Shown: positions 10,088 through 21,223, numbered from the stretch's first letter. The stretch: DNA of 64,000 nt from Methylophaga marina (GCF_030296755.1 NZ_AP027741.1:620001-684000); one strand, 5' to 3'. Notes: a model not told the origin generated them from the letters alone. Program-made: numbers and translations.

Positions 10088-10475
10088 AGCGACCACACCT
10101 TCTCTCTTTGGAAAACTCTCTCTCAATTTTGTTGTCAATCACTCAACAAAATTAGGACCCTTTTCTACGTGCCTCAATGAACATCGAAAGCAGTTAGAAT
10201 TTTACATCAATCAGCTGATTTGCTTCACACCAAAACATTGATCTAGATCAAACGTAGTGTGATAAAGCACAGTGTGCTGTGAAATGCCTCACCCGCACGT
10301 AACATGGAATTTTCCTAAGATCAAAATCTCTGGTCAAGTTAATCAGTCTTAACGCCCATAACCAAGCATGATTTTGTATTAAAAAAACAATTAGTTATGT
10401 ACTTCCATCAAAAAAAAGAAATATCGGTGACGTCAAGATGAGGGGGGATTGCGGCTTATTATTTTATGTGTGGCT
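10088..10475. other. Intergenic region: ccoN promoter and end of the ihfB-side transcript
   Basis: 388 bases without a convincing gene. It contains the FNR-type palindrome at 10238-10251 and AT-rich stretches near 10380-10420 (runs of 7 and 8 A). No clear hairpin terminator was found for the gene ending at 10476, and I could not place a confident -10/-35 pair at the class II spacing from the FNR site. Confidence 0.6.
10238..10251. promoter_or_regulatory. FNR/ANR box upstream of ccoN
   Basis: TTGATCTAGATCAA matches the FNR consensus TTGAT-N4-ATCAA exactly and is a perfect palindrome. Its centre is about 157 bp upstream of the ccoN start. Oxygen-limited induction of cbb3 oxidase by FNR/ANR-type regulators is well established, so this predicts microaerobic induction. 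Confidence 0.85.
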
Positions 10476-10862
10476 TCAAGGACTAACAATGAGTATTACA
10501 GAACGTTCTTCTATCAATAGTAAATTGTATGTATGACAGGCAGAAGATCGTGACATAAACTCAGTACCAATACCTTGTTTATTAAAATATTCGGCCATTT
10601 GTAATAACGGAAAAGAGAGGCTGGCATCCGAGGTAAATATAATGACTTCCGGAGCCAGCTCTTTAAGTGCAGACAGAGTGTCTGCTGATAAGTTTTTGAT
10701 ATCACTGACGTCTATATTTTCTAATATTTGGTTTGGCGTCAGTACAAACGCTGCGTCGTATGACGTCAATGTCTGTGTGTTTTTATGTCGAACAGTCACT
10801 GACTGTTCTGTATATGAGTGGATTTGGTTATATTCGTGAACCGCTTCCTGACTCAGTTTCAT
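10476..10862 (-). CDS. Mth938-like domain protein (DUF498 family)
   Basis: 128 residues beginning MKLSQEAVHEYNQI. The Mth938/NDUFAF3-like pattern is visible: an internal PNQILENIDVS-like strand, SALKELAPEVIIFTSDASLSFPLLQMAEYF and a C-terminal strand segment with ACHTYNLLLIEERSV. The family is small, globular and of unknown biochemical role in bacteria; eukaryotic relatives assist respiratory complex I assembly. The start is 5 bases from the ihfB stop, so it is the last gene of the cmk-rpsA-ihfB side of the locus. Confidence 0.8.
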   Translation of the reverse strand: MKLSQEAVHEYNQIHSYTEQSVTVRHKNTQTLTSYDAAFVLTPNQILENIDVSDIKNLSADTLSALKELAPEVIIFTSDASLSFPLLQMAEYFNKQGIGTEFMSRSSACHTYNLLLIEERSVILIVSP

Positions 10863-10867
10863 CTGTG

Positions 10868-11161
10868 TTACTGATATCCTGCCGCGTCGTTAACACGGTC
10901 ACGCAACTCTTTACCAGGTTTGAAATGCGGCACGTATTTCTCATCCAGCTGAACTGATTCACCGCTTTTTGGATTACGTCCGACACGTGGTGGTCGATGA
11001 TGTAAGGTAAAACTACCAAACCCGCGAATTTCAATTCTATCTCCTTGTGACAAACTATCACTCATCTGTTCTAAGATGAGTTTAACTGCAAGCTCAACGT
11101 CACGATAATTCAATAGAGATTGTTTTTCAGATAAAACTTCAATCAAATCTGATTTGGTCAT
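10868..11161 (-). CDS. ihfB: Integration host factor subunit beta
   Basis: 97 residues of the HU/IHF family: N-terminal helices [13 protein letters not shown], the core [19 protein letters not shown] and the DNA-intercalating-arm segment with [11 protein letters not shown] bends DNA by about 160 degrees and pairs with IHF-alpha, which is not in this window. Placement directly after rpsA is the usual gammaproteobacterial order and distinguishes it from HU. Confidence 0.95.
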   Translation of the reverse strand: MTKSDLIEVLSEKQSLLNYRDVELAVKLILEQMSDSLSQGDRIEIRGFGSFTLHHRPPRVGRNPKSGESVQLDEKYVPHFKPGKELRDRVNDAAGYQ

Positions 11162-11239
11162 GTCTTTAAAATTCCTGGAATAATGCGCTAAACACCAATA
11201 TGAAGTATTGGTTTTAATCTTCTGAATCTATTAGAGAAA

Positions 11240-11262
11240 AACCCCTGAAAAATTCAGGGGTT
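11240..11262 (-). terminator. Hairpin after rpsA
   Basis: A 10-bp perfect stem AACCCCTGAA/TTCAGGGGTT with a 3-base loop. In the minus direction it is followed by a short T-run (TTTCTC). It lies 21 bp after the rpsA stop and probably attenuates transcription between rpsA and ihfB. Confidence 0.8.
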
Positions 11263-11283
11263 CATCTTTAATATGAAAAACGA

Positions 11284-12957
11284 TTAGTTGTCTTTCTGAT
11301 CCATTTGTTCTTTCAGCAAATCACCCAGTGTTGTGTTGCCTGCAGAAACATTACTGTACTCTTTCACAGCTTCAGATTCTTCTTGATCATCTTTCGCTTT
11401 GATAGACAGAGTTAAGGTGCGGTCTTTACGTGACATACCAGTAAATTTCGCTTCGACGTCATCATCTACAGCCAGAATTTTGCTTGCGTCTTCAACACGT
11501 TCACGAGCGATATCCGCAGCACGAACATAACCTTCAACGCCTTCAGCTAATTCAATAGTTGCACCACGAGCATCAACAGCAGTCACTTTACCATTAACAA
11601 TACTTCCACGTGGGTTTTCAGCTAAATAAGCTGAGAACGGATCGTCTTGTAATTGTTTAATACCTAAAGAGATACGCTCACGTTCTGGATCGATTGCTAA
11701 AACAACAGCTTCAACATCATCACCTTTCTTGAAGTCACGAATTAATTCTTCGTTGTCTTCTTCCCAAGAGATATCAGACAAGTGAATCAAGCCATCGATA
11801 CCACCGTCTAAACCGATGAAGATACCGAAATCAGTGATTGACTTGATAGCGCCACTGACTTTGTCACCCTTATTATGAGTCATTGCAAACTCTTCCCAAG
11901 GATTAGTCTGGCATTGTTTGATACCCAGTGAAATACGGCGACGTTCTGCATCAATATCCAGAACCATTACTTCAACTTCATCACCTAATTGAACCAGTTT
12001 AGATGGGTGAACGTTTTTGTTAGTCCAGTCCATTTCAGACATGTGAACTAAACCTTCAACGCCATCTTCGATTTCAACGAAGCAACCGTAGTCAGCAATG
12101 TTAGTGACTTTACCGTGAATACGTGTGCTGTTTGGATAACGGCGAGCGATATCTTTCCAAGGATCATCACCCATTTGTTTCAGACCCAGAGAAACACGTT
12201 CACGTTCTTTATCAAATTTCAGTACTTGAACTTCGATTTCGTCACCGATAGCAACAACTTCAGATGGATGTTTAACACGTTTCCATGCCATATCAGTGAT
12301 ATGTAACAGACCATCGATGCCGCCCAGATCAACGAACGCACCGTAGTCAGTCAGGTTCTTAACAATACCTTTAACCACTTTGCCTTCTTCCAGCGTTTCT
12401 AGTAACGCTTCGCGTTCTGCACTGTTTTCTTCTTCCATAATCGCACGACGTGAAACAACAATGTTGTTACGTGGACGATCAAGTTTAATCAGTTTGAATT
12501 CGAGTTCTTTATTTTCCAGGTGAGTCGTATCACGGATTGGACGAACATCAACCAAAGAACCAGGAAGGAATGCACGGATATTTTCCAGATCGACGGTGAA
12601 ACCACCTTTGACCTTACCAGAAATGATACCCATAACGGTTTCACCCGCTTCAAACGCGTGTTCCAATTTAGTCCATGCTTCGGCAGCTTTCGCTTTATCA
12701 CGTGACAGTTGTGTTGCACCAAAACCATCTTCTAATGATTCCAGCGATACGTCGACTAAGTCACCAACAGAAACAGTCACTTCACCATTTTCGTTCAGAA
12801 ATTCTGAAACAGGGATAGCGCCTTCTGATTTAAGACCGGCATTGACCATAACAACATCAGGACCTACATTGACTACCGTACCGGTAACAATTTTGCCTGG
12901 TTGCATTGGAGTTGAATTTAGACTCTCTTCAAAGAGATCAGCAAAGCTTTCGCTCAT
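11284..12957 (-). CDS. rpsA: 30S ribosomal protein S1
   Basis: 557 residues, identical in length to the E. coli protein. It has six S1 RNA-binding domains with repeated motifs of the type G-x-V-x-x-I-x-D-Y/F-G-x-F-V/I, for example [19 protein letters not shown] and [19 protein letters not shown]. It recruits mRNA to the 30S subunit. The ATG at 12957 ([13 protein letters not shown]) is the conserved start; an in-frame upstream start at 12996 would add an unrelated extension. It sits between cmk and ihfB. Confidence 0.98.
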   Translation of the reverse strand: MSESFADLFEESLNSTPMQPGKIVTGTVVNVGPDVVMVNAGLKSEGAIPVSEFLNENGEVTVSVGDLVDVSLESLEDGFGATQLSRDKAKAAEAWTKLEHAFEAGETVMGIISGKVKGGFTVDLENIRAFLPGSLVDVRPIRDTTHLENKELEFKLIKLDRPRNNIVVSRRAIMEEENSAEREALLETLEEGKVVKGIVKNLTDYGAFVDLGGIDGLLHITDMAWKRVKHPSEVVAIGDEIEVQVLKFDKERERVSLGLKQMGDDPWKDIARRYPNSTRIHGKVTNIADYGCFVEIEDGVEGLVHMSEMDWTNKNVHPSKLVQLGDEVEVMVLDIDAERRRISLGIKQCQTNPWEEFAMTHNKGDKVSGAIKSITDFGIFIGLDGGIDGLIHLSDISWEEDNEELIRDFKKGDDVEAVVLAIDPERERISLGIKQLQDDPFSAYLAENPRGSIVNGKVTAVDARGATIELAEGVEGYVRAADIARERVEDASKILAVDDDVEAKFTGMSRKDRTLTLSIKAKDDQEESEAVKEYSNVSAGNTTLGDLLKEQMDQKDN

Positions 12958-13067
12958 TGTTAAATATCCTTGACCCTGTTGAGGAAACAAGATCACCTAA
13001 TTAATCACTCGCTGATGCGAGATCGTTAAACATCCCATTCGACAAGAATCGAACAGGCACCAAAAAT

Positions 13068-13733
13068 TTAAATTGCACAATAACTGCGCACTTTTTCGTA
13101 TACTGCAGTAATACCTAATTCGGTAGAATCCAGTATCAAAGCATCCTTAGCAGGTAATAACGGCGCGACTTTGCGTTCACTATCGCGTTTGTCACGCTCC
13201 GAGATTTCTGCAATGAGATCGGAAAGGTTACTCTCAATTCCTTTCTCTTTCAACTGCTTATGACGTCTTAACGCCCTTTCTTCTGCACTTGCCGTTAGAA
13301 ACACTTTAAATTGTGCGTCAGGGAAGACCACAGTACCCATATCACGACCATCTGTGACCAGACCTGGAGCTTGGGCAAAATCACGTTGGCATTGTAATAA
13401 AGCCGCTCTGACAGATGGGATAACGGCCACTTTCGATGCGGCATTACCCGCTTTTTCTGTTCGAATTTGTTGACTGACTTCTTGCCCTTCTAAAAGTACT
13501 TTTAGTCCATTTTCATCAAGTTCAAATTGAAGATCTAAGTGTTGCGCTAACTTCACAAGGGCGCCTTCGTGAGAAGCTGGAATCTGGTGTTTTAAACTAG
13601 CAAATGCCAATACCCGATATATCGCACCACTATCTAGATAATGCCAACCTAATTCTCTGGCCATCATTTGAGCAATGGTGCCCTTACCAGAACCACTCGG
13701 TCCATCAATGGTTAAAATAGGCATATCAGTCAT
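13068..13733 (-). CDS. cmk: (d)CMP kinase
   Basis: 221 residues. The P-loop GPSGSGKGT is near residue 10, DSGAIYR and [13 protein letters not shown] (nucleotide and CMP contacts) follow, then [10 protein letters not shown] in the lid region. It phosphorylates CMP and dCMP. The ATG at 13733 overlaps the aroA stop (ATGACTGA), indicating coupling; an alternative ATG lies at 13724. Confidence 0.96.
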   Translation of the reverse strand: MTDMPILTIDGPSGSGKGTIAQMMARELGWHYLDSGAIYRVLAFASLKHQIPASHEGALVKLAQHLDLQFELDENGLKVLLEGQEVSQQIRTEKAGNAASKVAVIPSVRAALLQCQRDFAQAPGLVTDGRDMGTVVFPDAQFKVFLTASAEERALRRHKQLKEKGIESNLSDLIAEISERDKRDSERKVAPLLPAKDALILDSTELGITAVYEKVRSYCAI

Positions 13734-15060
13734 CAATTTCTTCAACCTGCAGGCCGACTTTATTCGCTAACTCGACAAAGCCCGGAAATGAGGTAACCAC
13801 ATTGGCACAATCATTAATCTGAATAGAGCCGCCCGCTTGCAGCCCTGCAATAGCAAACGACATAGCAATTCGATGATCACTATGACTATCCACTTCACCA
13901 CTACCAATGACACCACCATTGATAACAATGCCGTCAGCTGTGGGTTGTGCATCAATACCCAAAGTTGTTAGGCCATCAGCCATAACTTGTATACGATCGC
14001 TCTCTTTTACTCTTAACTCTTCAGCACCGGTGAGGACTGTCTGCCCCTCAGCACAGGCAGCTGCAATAAATAAAGCAGGAAACTCATCAATGGCTAAAGG
14101 CACTTGATCTTCAGGAATTTGAATGCCTTTTAGTGGCGCATATTGAATACGAATATCTGCTACAGGTTCACCACCAGTGACTTTTTCATTACTGAGCGTA
14201 ATGTTGGCCCCCATCTCACGTAAGATATTGATAACACCGATCCGAGTAGGATTAACCCCGACATGCTCCAGGGTAATATCTGACTCTGGAGCGATGGCAG
14301 CCGCTACCATAAAAAAGGTGGCTGACGAGATATCTGCGGGTACATCTATTTTTGTTGCTTGTAACTTACCACCACCGACAACTGAAACTGTGCGGCCTTG
14401 CTTCTCAACCTGATAGCCCATACCTTGCAACATTCTTTCTGTATGGTCACGTGTTGGTGCAGGTTCTGTTACTGAAGTTTTACCTTCAGCATACAAGCCA
14501 GCGAGAAGTAAACACGATTTCACCTGCGCACTGGCCATGGGTAAATCATAGTCGATGCCTTTCAAATGACTGGTCTTATGCAAAGTCAAAGGCGGCTTAC
14601 CTTCAGTGGTATCGATATTGGCTCCCATTAGAGCAAGCGGATCCGTCACACGCTTCATCGGTCTCGATGACAATGATTTATCTCCCGTCATCGTGACATC
14701 AAAGCCTTGACCAGCCAATAGACCTGAGAGCAAACGCATGGATGTGCCACTGTTGCCGAGGTTTAATGCTGTTTCTGGTACTTTGAGGCCGTGCATGCCC
14801 ACACCATGAATAGTCACATTACCCTTCTCTGGACCGATAATATCGACGCCCATACCACGGAAAGCGGCCAGTGTTGCCAGTGCATCTTCACCTTCTAAAA
14901 AACCAGTTACTTCCGTGGTGCCCTCAGCGATGGAACCAAGCATAATCGAGCGATGAGAAATCGACTTATCACCAGGTACTCTTACCTGACCTGTGATTTT
15001 ACCGCCAGGGTGCACAATATATCGTTTATTAGTTTCACTAGACACGTCAGTTGGTTCCAC
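13726..15060 (-). CDS. aroA: 3-phosphoshikimate 1-carboxyvinyltransferase (EPSP synthase)
   Basis: 444 residues. It joins shikimate-3-phosphate with PEP in the shikimate pathway. Family motifs are visible: [17 protein letters not shown] near the start, [16 protein letters not shown], the S3P-binding RVKESDRI and DHRIAMSFA near the end. [10 protein letters not shown] and [16 protein letters not shown] resemble the glyphosate-insensitive class II subgroup; that class is inferred by eye. It lies between tyrA and cmk in an aromatic amino-acid gene run. Confidence 0.97.
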   Translation of the reverse strand: MEPTDVSSETNKRYIVHPGGKITGQVRVPGDKSISHRSIMLGSIAEGTTEVTGFLEGEDALATLAAFRGMGVDIIGPEKGNVTIHGVGMHGLKVPETALNLGNSGTSMRLLSGLLAGQGFDVTMTGDKSLSSRPMKRVTDPLALMGANIDTTEGKPPLTLHKTSHLKGIDYDLPMASAQVKSCLLLAGLYAEGKTSVTEPAPTRDHTERMLQGMGYQVEKQGRTVSVVGGGKLQATKIDVPADISSATFFMVAAAIAPESDITLEHVGVNPTRIGVINILREMGANITLSNEKVTGGEPVADIRIQYAPLKGIQIPEDQVPLAIDEFPALFIAAACAEGQTVLTGAEELRVKESDRIQVMADGLTTLGIDAQPTADGIVINGGVIGSGEVDSHSDHRIAMSFAIAGLQAGGSIQINDCANVVTSFPGFVELANKVGLQVEEIDD

Positions 15061-15062
15061 GT

Positions 15063-15950
15063 TTATACTTCACTATTATCGATCAAATCAGGATCGGCAA
15101 AACGGCTATCTCGCGCTTTCTTTGCCCGTTCGAATACCTCAACCAGATACTCGCCGTCATCCTCTTTAATCGCTTGTTCGATTTTATTGATCCCTTGATG
15201 AAACTCATCAAGTAAATCCAGAATAGCTTGTTTGTTAGCTAAACAAATATCTCGCCACATCACTGCATCGCTTGATGCAATTCGGGAAAAATCACGAAAG
15301 CCACCGGCGGCATAACGCAAGACTTCATCACAATCATCACGTTGTGCAAGCATCCCCACCAAATTGAAGGCAAGCACATGAGGTAGATGACTGGTAGCGG
15401 CTAACACGGTGTCATGATGCTCAACATCCATTTCAAAGACTTCTGCCCCTGTTAGTTGCCACATCATTTTAATTTTTGCTGTTGCTGCTGAGTCTGTTTC
15501 ACTGACAGGTGTCAGGACAATACGGTGATTTTCATACAAAGTAGCAAATGCAGCCGCTGGTCCGCTTTTTTCTGTACCAGCAATCGGGTGACCGGGAACG
15601 AATTGTTTGAATTTATCGCCCAAAGCCTCTCGCGCTGATGAGACGACTTGTGCTTTGGCACTACCACCATCAGTAATGATGGCTTCAGGTCTGATGTGCT
15701 CACTCATCTCTGCAAAGACAGATGCCATAGCGCCCATAGGCACGGCAACAAAGACCACATCGGCATCAACAACAGCCTCAGCAATCGAGTCTGCAGCCTT
15801 ATCTATAATACCTAGAGAGAGCGCCTCTTGTCGGGCTTCATCACTACGTGAATAACCGACAACTTCATTAACGGCCTCTTTTGATTTCAAGGATAAAGCG
15901 AGTGAACCACCGATCAGCCCAACGCCTATGACAGCAAGTCGATTAATCAT
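15063..15950 (-). CDS. tyrA: Prephenate dehydrogenase
   Basis: 295 residues. The N-terminal Rossmann domain has GVGLIGGSLALSL, followed by AVPMGAM, FVPGHPIAGTEKSGP and the helical C-terminal half with HHDTVLAATSHLPHVLAF. It oxidises prephenate to 4-hydroxyphenylpyruvate for tyrosine synthesis. There is no fused chorismate mutase or ACT domain. Its start overlaps the hisC stop by one base. Specificity for prephenate versus arogenate cannot be read safely from the sequence. Confidence 0.95.
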   Translation of the reverse strand: MINRLAVIGVGLIGGSLALSLKSKEAVNEVVGYSRSDEARQEALSLGIIDKAADSIAEAVVDADVVFVAVPMGAMASVFAEMSEHIRPEAIITDGGSAKAQVVSSAREALGDKFKQFVPGHPIAGTEKSGPAAAFATLYENHRIVLTPVSETDSAATAKIKMMWQLTGAEVFEMDVEHHDTVLAATSHLPHVLAFNLVGMLAQRDDCDEVLRYAAGGFRDFSRIASSDAVMWRDICLANKQAILDLLDEFHQGINKIEQAIKEDDGEYLVEVFERAKKARDSRFADPDLIDNSEV

Positions 15951-17044
15951 TAACCACGCCCCAGAATAGTGGATAACGCATCAAGAAAACGTTGATTTTC
16001 TTCGGCTAAGCCAATGCTCACACGCAGGTGCTGTGGTAAGCCATAGTTAGCCACAGGCCGAACGATGACACCTTCGTATAACAACTCATCGTAAACTTCA
16101 AACGCATTGGTATGTACATTGACTGTAATGAAATTGGCTCGGGAAGGAATGTATTGCAGACCCATTTTTTCAAAGCCAGCAATAAGCTGTTTCATACCCG
16201 CTTCATTCACATCACGACTTTGTTGAAGATACGCTTCATCACCTAAAGCTGCCACTGCTGCTGCTTGAGCTAAATGGCTGACATTAAAAGGCTGTCTGAC
16301 ACGATTGATAAGATCAGCGACTTCAGGGTGAGATAAGGAATACCCCACACGTAAACCTGCTAGTCCATATGCTTTAGAAAATGTTCGAGTAATGATTAGG
16401 TTATGAAAATCCTGAAGCCAAGGCACTGAATTTTCTTCCATATTCAGATACTCGACATAAGCTTCGTCCAGCACAACCAGCACTTTTTCCGGCACTTTCT
16501 CTAGAAATAATTTAATTTTTTCAGGCTCTAACCACGTGCCCGTAGGATTGTTAGGGTTGGCGATAAAAATAATTTTGGTACGCGGACTAATGGCTTTATG
16601 AATGGCGTCCAGATCATAACCATAATCTTTCGCTGGCGTTACCACAGCAGTCGCACCAATAACCTGAGTAACAATAGCGTAGACAGCAAAGGCATGCTCT
16701 GAAAATATGATTTCATCACCGGCACCGGCAAAAGCACGCGCAATCAACTCTAAAACATCATTAGAACCATTCCCTAAGGTGATTTGCTCAGGTGCCACTT
16801 GATGTTTTTCAGCTAATGCCAGCTTTAATCCGTAACCATTACCATCTGGGTAGCGGGCCATATCTTTCGCAGCCATCGCTACCGCTGCAGCAGCCGCTTT
16901 AGGAGGGCCGAGCGGGTTTTCATTTGAGGCTAATTTAACGACATTACGGACACCATATTGACGCTGTAACTCTTCAATCGGTTTGCCCGGAATATAGGGT
17001 TGCAGATGCGCTACCCCACTTACTGCAAGATCACAAAAACTCAT
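15950..17044 (-). CDS. hisC: Histidinol-phosphate aminotransferase, probable aromatic aminotransferase role
   Basis: 364 residues, fold-type I PLP enzyme. Visible are VKLASNENPLGPP, the NPNNPTGTWL loop, DEAYVEYL and the PLP lysine in TRTFSKAYGLAGLRVGY. HisC2-type enzymes encoded with tyrA and aroA often act on both imidazole-acetol phosphate and aromatic keto acids. The context, with no his genes nearby, suggests it also serves tyrosine/phenylalanine synthesis. It overlaps the lspA stop by 4 bases (ATGA). Confidence 0.93.
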   Translation of the reverse strand: MSFCDLAVSGVAHLQPYIPGKPIEELQRQYGVRNVVKLASNENPLGPPKAAAAAVAMAAKDMARYPDGNGYGLKLALAEKHQVAPEQITLGNGSNDVLELIARAFAGAGDEIIFSEHAFAVYAIVTQVIGATAVVTPAKDYGYDLDAIHKAISPRTKIIFIANPNNPTGTWLEPEKIKLFLEKVPEKVLVVLDEAYVEYLNMEENSVPWLQDFHNLIITRTFSKAYGLAGLRVGYSLSHPEVADLINRVRQPFNVSHLAQAAAVAALGDEAYLQQSRDVNEAGMKQLIAGFEKMGLQYIPSRANFITVNVHTNAFEVYDELLYEGVIVRPVANYGLPQHLRVSIGLAEENQRFLDALSTILGRG

Positions 17045-17508
17045 TTCTGCTCCGTTTTATTTCTGAAGCTATCGAGAATTAACAAAATAGCGCCTACACA
17101 AATCGCCGAATCAGCCAAATTGAATGCAGGCCAGTGATATGTGCCATAGTAGACATCAAGAAAATCAATAACATAACCATGAATAACACGATCAATCACA
17201 TTACCTAAAGCCCCACCCAGGATTAAAGCAAGAGAGATAGCTTCCAGTTTTGCATCTGTTTTCAGACGTTTCAGCCAAAACAACAAAACAATACTAACGA
17301 CGACAGCTAAACCAGTGAAAAACCATCGCTGCCAACCGCTCTCGCTGGCTAAAAAGCTGAATGCAGCGCCGTGGTTATAAGCCAATGTGATATTGAAGAA
17401 GGGCAAAACAGCAATAGACTGATAAAGCTCCAATGCGCTGTTTGCCCACCACTTGCTGAGTTGATCGAACACAATCACCAAAGCAGAAAGATTCAACCAT
17501 TTCAGCAT
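17041..17508 (-). CDS. lspA: Lipoprotein signal peptidase (signal peptidase II)
   Basis: 155 residues, four membrane helices. The conserved boxes are present: DQLSKWW near the start, YNHGAAFSFL, and the two catalytic aspartates in GNVIDRVIHGYVIDF and FNLADSAI. It cleaves the signal peptide of diacylglyceryl-prolipoproteins. It follows ileS by 5 bp, the usual ileS-lspA pairing. Confidence 0.97.
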   Translation of the reverse strand: MLKWLNLSALVIVFDQLSKWWANSALELYQSIAVLPFFNITLAYNHGAAFSFLASESGWQRWFFTGLAVVVSIVLLFWLKRLKTDAKLEAISLALILGGALGNVIDRVIHGYVIDFLDVYYGTYHWPAFNLADSAICVGAILLILDSFRNKTEQK

Positions 17509-17513
17509 AATTT

Positions 17514-20318
17514 CTAGGCGAACTGTCTTTGTTCACCGTCTCCTTCGATATTATCAATACAACGACTACATAGTTCAGGATGGTCACCATTTTCCCCAAC
17601 AGAATCCACCTGATGCCAGCAACGTTCACAACGTTTGTGTTCAGACGCTTTAATAGCCACCAAAATCCCAGGCATACTCGTCGAGACTGCTTGCTCGGCT
17701 GCTTTATCATCTAAACGGTGAAAACTGACTTTGGATGTAATCAATACAAACTTTAATTCATCCTCTAGCTTGCTCAATAACGCCATAAGACTGTCATCAA
17801 CGAACAAACTAATTTCAGCCGTTAGACCACCTTTGATGTTACCGGCGTTACGCTGGTTCTCAAGCTCTTTGGCGACGACTTCTCTGACATTGAATACTTG
17901 ATTCCAAAATGGCAGATCAAACGCTGTTTCCTTATCTAATGGTGCTAATGCATCACTCCAAAGATTAAGTAATACAGACTCATTATGCTCGCCAGGCAGA
18001 TATCCCCATAATTCATCAGATGTAAAACTTAAAATCGGGGCGATCCAGCGAACCATCGCTTCCAGGATAAGATACATAGCCGTTTGAGATGAGCGTCGAC
18101 CTAAGCTATCTGTCTGCATGGTGTACTGGCGATCTTTAGTAATATCCAGATACAAACTACCCATCTCATTCGCACAGAAATTATGAAGCTTTTGATAAAT
18201 CACATGGAACTGATAGCTCTCATAAGCAGCAAGAATGTCTTGTTGTAAATGATATGCACGATCTAATGCCCATCTATCTAATGGTAGTAAATCATTCACG
18301 GCCACCATATTTGTTGCGGGGTCAAAATCATCAAGGTTCGATAATAAGTAGCGAGCGGTGTTACGAATACGTCGATATGAGTCAGCTGTGCGTTTCAGTA
18401 TTTCATCTGATACGGTCATTTCACCACTGTAATCAGCTGAAGCGACCCACAGACGAATAATATCCGCACCGAGATTGTTCATCACTTTCTGCGGAGAAAC
18501 CGTATTCCCCAATGATTTAGACATTTTTTTACCATTAGCATCGACAGTGAAGCCATGGGTCAATGCCGCTTTATAAGGCGCTGCACCGGTTGTTGCCACA
18601 GAGGTCAACAATGAAGATTGGAACCAACCACGATGTTGATCGCTGCCTTCCAGGTATAAATCAGCAGGACGGTTTAGGTAATCACGGCGAGCTAAAACAC
18701 ACGCATGAGACACACCGGAATCAAACCAGACATCCAAGGTATCACTGACCTTTTCGTAGTCAGCAGCCTCTGCTCCCAGTAAGGTTTCTGGCTCCAAATC
18801 AAACCAGGCATCAATACCTTCTTGCTCTACTTTTTGAGCCACCGTTTCCATCAACTGTTCAGTATCAGGGTGTAATTCCCCTGTTTGCTGATGCACAAAT
18901 AATGGAATAGGCACACCCCAAGTGCGCTGACGAGAAATACACCAATCTGGGCGACCTTCCACCATATTTTCAATGCGTTTTTGTCCCCAGGCTGGCATCC
19001 AATCGGTATCAGCAATCGCTTTCATGGCGGCTTGTCGTAAACCATTCTGGTCCATACTGACAAACCACTGTGGCGTGGCACGGAAAATAATCGGTGTTTT
19101 ATGACGCCAGCAATGCGGATAGCTATGCTGAATGTCAATATGTGCCAACAAAGCGCCTTTCTCTTTTAAAAGGGCAATAACTTCTGGATTCGCTTTAAAT
19201 ACAGATTGGCCTGCAAAAATTGGCGTATCAGGTAAAAACACACCATTGCCGCCAACAGGGTTATCAACTTTTAAGTTGTATTTCTGACCAACAACAAAGT
19301 CATCCTGACCATGGCCTGGCGCAGTATGCACAGCACCTGTACCTGCATCCGCTGTCACATGATCACCCAGAATAACCGGCACTTGGCGATCATAAAATGG
19401 GTGCTGTAATTGCAGACCTTCCAGTTGTTCACCTTTAAAACGTGTAACAACTTCAGCTTCAATTCCATAGCGCTGAAGCGCCGCTTCGTACAAAGACTCA
19501 GCCAGTACTAATTGCTCACCTTCGGCTTGCAAAAGTACGTAAGTAAATTCAGGGTTAACAGACACGGCTTGGTTCGCAGGCAGCGTCCAAGGTGTTGTCG
19601 TCCAGATAGGTAAGCTGACCCTACCCTGCCCTGACTCCCCGACGGCTTGCTCAAAAGCAGCCTGGTCAATGACCTGAAAGCGTACATCAATTGCTGGCGA
19701 TGTTTTATCTTCATACTCGACTTCTGCTTCAGCTAACGCCGAACCACAATCCACACACCAGTGAACAGGTTTCACCCCTTTATGCAGGTGACCTTGTTTG
19801 ATGATTTCACCCAGAGTACGAATAATGTCAGCTTCAAAGCTGTAATCCATAGTGAGATATGGGTTATCCCATTCTCCCAAGACGCCTAAACGTTTAAAGT
19901 CTTCACGCTGACCATCAACCTGTTTCGCCGCGTAGTCACGGCATGCTTGACGGAATTCTTTTGCGGTGACTTTGACACCGGGTTTACCCACTTTCTTCTC
20001 GACATTCAGCTCGATAGGTAAGCCATGACAATCCCAGCCTGGAACATAAGGCGCGTCAAAACCACTCAGCGTTTTCGACTTGATAATAATATCTTTCAGA
20101 ATCTTGTTTACCGCATGCCCGATATGAATATCACCGTTTGCGTAAGGAGGACCATCATGCAATATGAACTGTGGTCTACCTTTAGCTTGCTCACGAATTT
20201 TTTCGTAAAGGTTCATTGTTTGCCAATGTTCCAGCATTTGTGGTTCACGATTAGGCAAACCAGCTTTCATTGGAAATTTGGTCGCAGGTAAATTTAGCGT
20301 TTGTTTGTAGTCAGCCAC
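17514..20318 (-). CDS. ileS: Isoleucyl-tRNA synthetase
   Basis: 934 residues, class I synthetase. The HIGH box is in [11 protein letters not shown], the editing domain has [11 protein letters not shown], the KMSKS loop is in [11 protein letters not shown], and the C-terminal zinc motif pairs CERCWHQ with CSRC. Length is as in E. coli. The A7 run encoding the KMSKS lysines (18524-18530) is in frame, which matters for judging the homopolymer breaks elsewhere. I saw no T-box-like leader in the 162 bp upstream and none is expected in this group. Confidence 0.98.
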   Translation of the reverse strand: MADYKQTLNLPATKFPMKAGLPNREPQMLEHWQTMNLYEKIREQAKGRPQFILHDGPPYANGDIHIGHAVNKILKDIIIKSKTLSGFDAPYVPGWDCHGLPIELNVEKKVGKPGVKVTAKEFRQACRDYAAKQVDGQREDFKRLGVLGEWDNPYLTMDYSFEADIIRTLGEIIKQGHLHKGVKPVHWCVDCGSALAEAEVEYEDKTSPAIDVRFQVIDQAAFEQAVGESGQGRVSLPIWTTTPWTLPANQAVSVNPEFTYVLLQAEGEQLVLAESLYEAALQRYGIEAEVVTRFKGEQLEGLQLQHPFYDRQVPVILGDHVTADAGTGAVHTAPGHGQDDFVVGQKYNLKVDNPVGGNGVFLPDTPIFAGQSVFKANPEVIALLKEKGALLAHIDIQHSYPHCWRHKTPIIFRATPQWFVSMDQNGLRQAAMKAIADTDWMPAWGQKRIENMVEGRPDWCISRQRTWGVPIPLFVHQQTGELHPDTEQLMETVAQKVEQEGIDAWFDLEPETLLGAEAADYEKVSDTLDVWFDSGVSHACVLARRDYLNRPADLYLEGSDQHRGWFQSSLLTSVATTGAAPYKAALTHGFTVDANGKKMSKSLGNTVSPQKVMNNLGADIIRLWVASADYSGEMTVSDEILKRTADSYRRIRNTARYLLSNLDDFDPATNMVAVNDLLPLDRWALDRAYHLQQDILAAYESYQFHVIYQKLHNFCANEMGSLYLDITKDRQYTMQTDSLGRRSSQTAMYLILEAMVRWIAPILSFTSDELWGYLPGEHNESVLLNLWSDALAPLDKETAFDLPFWNQVFNVREVVAKELENQRNAGNIKGGLTAEISLFVDDSLMALLSKLEDELKFVLITSKVSFHRLDDKAAEQAVSTSMPGILVAIKASEHKRCERCWHQVDSVGENGDHPELCSRCIDNIEGDGEQRQFA

Positions 20319-20480
20319 AAGATTCTCGTAGAGTAGGAAAACTAAAAGCGGAGATTATACGGATTTTTATTGCCGACCTAAATCATTGAAAGCACTTTTA
20401 TTTACACTCAGTGCTTATGCAAACAAGATTATTTGCAGTAGAATGCCGCTTTTAACCCATCACAATTGAGCTGACGCTTT

Positions 20481-20774
20481 ATGTCCATATCAGAAAAGGT
20501 GATCATCCGCGGGATTACTCTGGACGGAGGAAAGTTTCGTCCAAGTGATTGGGCCGAACGCTTATGCGGAGCAGTTGCCTCGTATGGTCCTGGGCGTCGC
20601 ATCATCTTTCACCCTAATGTCAGGCTAGCGACACTTGATGGAATCAAATGTGTGGTTGTAGATGCCTCATTGGAAAGTACAGATGAAATGCTGTTCGAGT
20701 TTTTGATGGATTTTGCTAAAGACAATAAGCTGCAGATTGATCGCACAACCAATTTTCCACCTGAGCCAAATTAG
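20481..20774 (+). CDS. DUF3579 domain protein
   Basis: 97 residues beginning MSISEKVIIRGITLDGGKFRPSDWAER, the hallmark of the DUF3579 family of beta- and gammaproteobacteria (function unknown). It is small and soluble, with no signal peptide. It is divergent from ileS with 162 bp between the starts, and its 3' end overlaps the convergent CBS gene by 4 bases. Membership is recognised from the RGITLDGGKFRPSDWAERL core. Confidence 0.85.
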   Translation: MSISEKVIIRGITLDGGKFRPSDWAERLCGAVASYGPGRRIIFHPNVRLATLDGIKCVVVDASLESTDEMLFEFLMDFAKDNKLQIDRTTNFPPEPN

Positions 20775-21223
20775 ATTTCCTGTTCGGCATCCGGCCAGTT
20801 CTGGATATAATTTTTTAAAAGCTTATTCTCGAACTTCGCTTTTTTCAGCAACTCTTCCACAATATCAGTGATAGATAACATCCCTTCCAGTTTGCCTTTG
20901 TATACCACTGGCAAGTGACGAATATTATGCTCCACCATTTTATTCATGACTTCTTCAAGCGTATTATCCGGCTCGCAGGTATAGGGATTTGGGGTCATGG
21001 CATCACTCACCACCATCTGACTCCATTGTTCTGGATGAGTGTCCAGTATTTTAAGAATGTCCCGCTCAGATAAAATGCCCACCATCGCACCTGTTGGCTC
21101 AGTGATGATTAATGAACCGATTCGGTGCTCCATTAACATCGCCACCGCTTTATTCAAGCTATCTGTTGGCGATAAGCCAATGACAGGTTTACCTTTATTT
21201 TTGGTAATCGATCTGACTTTCAT
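20771..21223 (-). CDS. CBS-domain pair protein
   Basis: 150 residues, almost entirely two CBS domains: SPTDSLNKAVAMLMEHRIGSLIIT...GILSERDIL and the second with DNTLEEVMNKMVEHNIRHLPVV...GMLSITDIV. Such stand-alone pairs bind adenine nucleotides and act as regulators of unknown partners. The ATG at 21223 follows GAGGGGCAGG and is preferred to an in-frame start at 21310 that adds a Cys/Ser-rich extension. Confidence 0.88.
   Translation of the reverse strand: MKVRSITKNKGKPVIGLSPTDSLNKAVAMLMEHRIGSLIITEPTGAMVGILSERDILKILDTHPEQWSQMVVSDAMTPNPYTCEPDNTLEEVMNKMVEHNIRHLPVVYKGKLEGMLSITDIVEELLKKAKFENKLLKNYIQNWPDAEQEI

Noticed and set aside
20319-20480. T-box or other leader riboswitch for ileS
   Set aside because: No specifier hairpin or T-box sequence is seen, and this gene is not T-box controlled in gammaproteobacteria.
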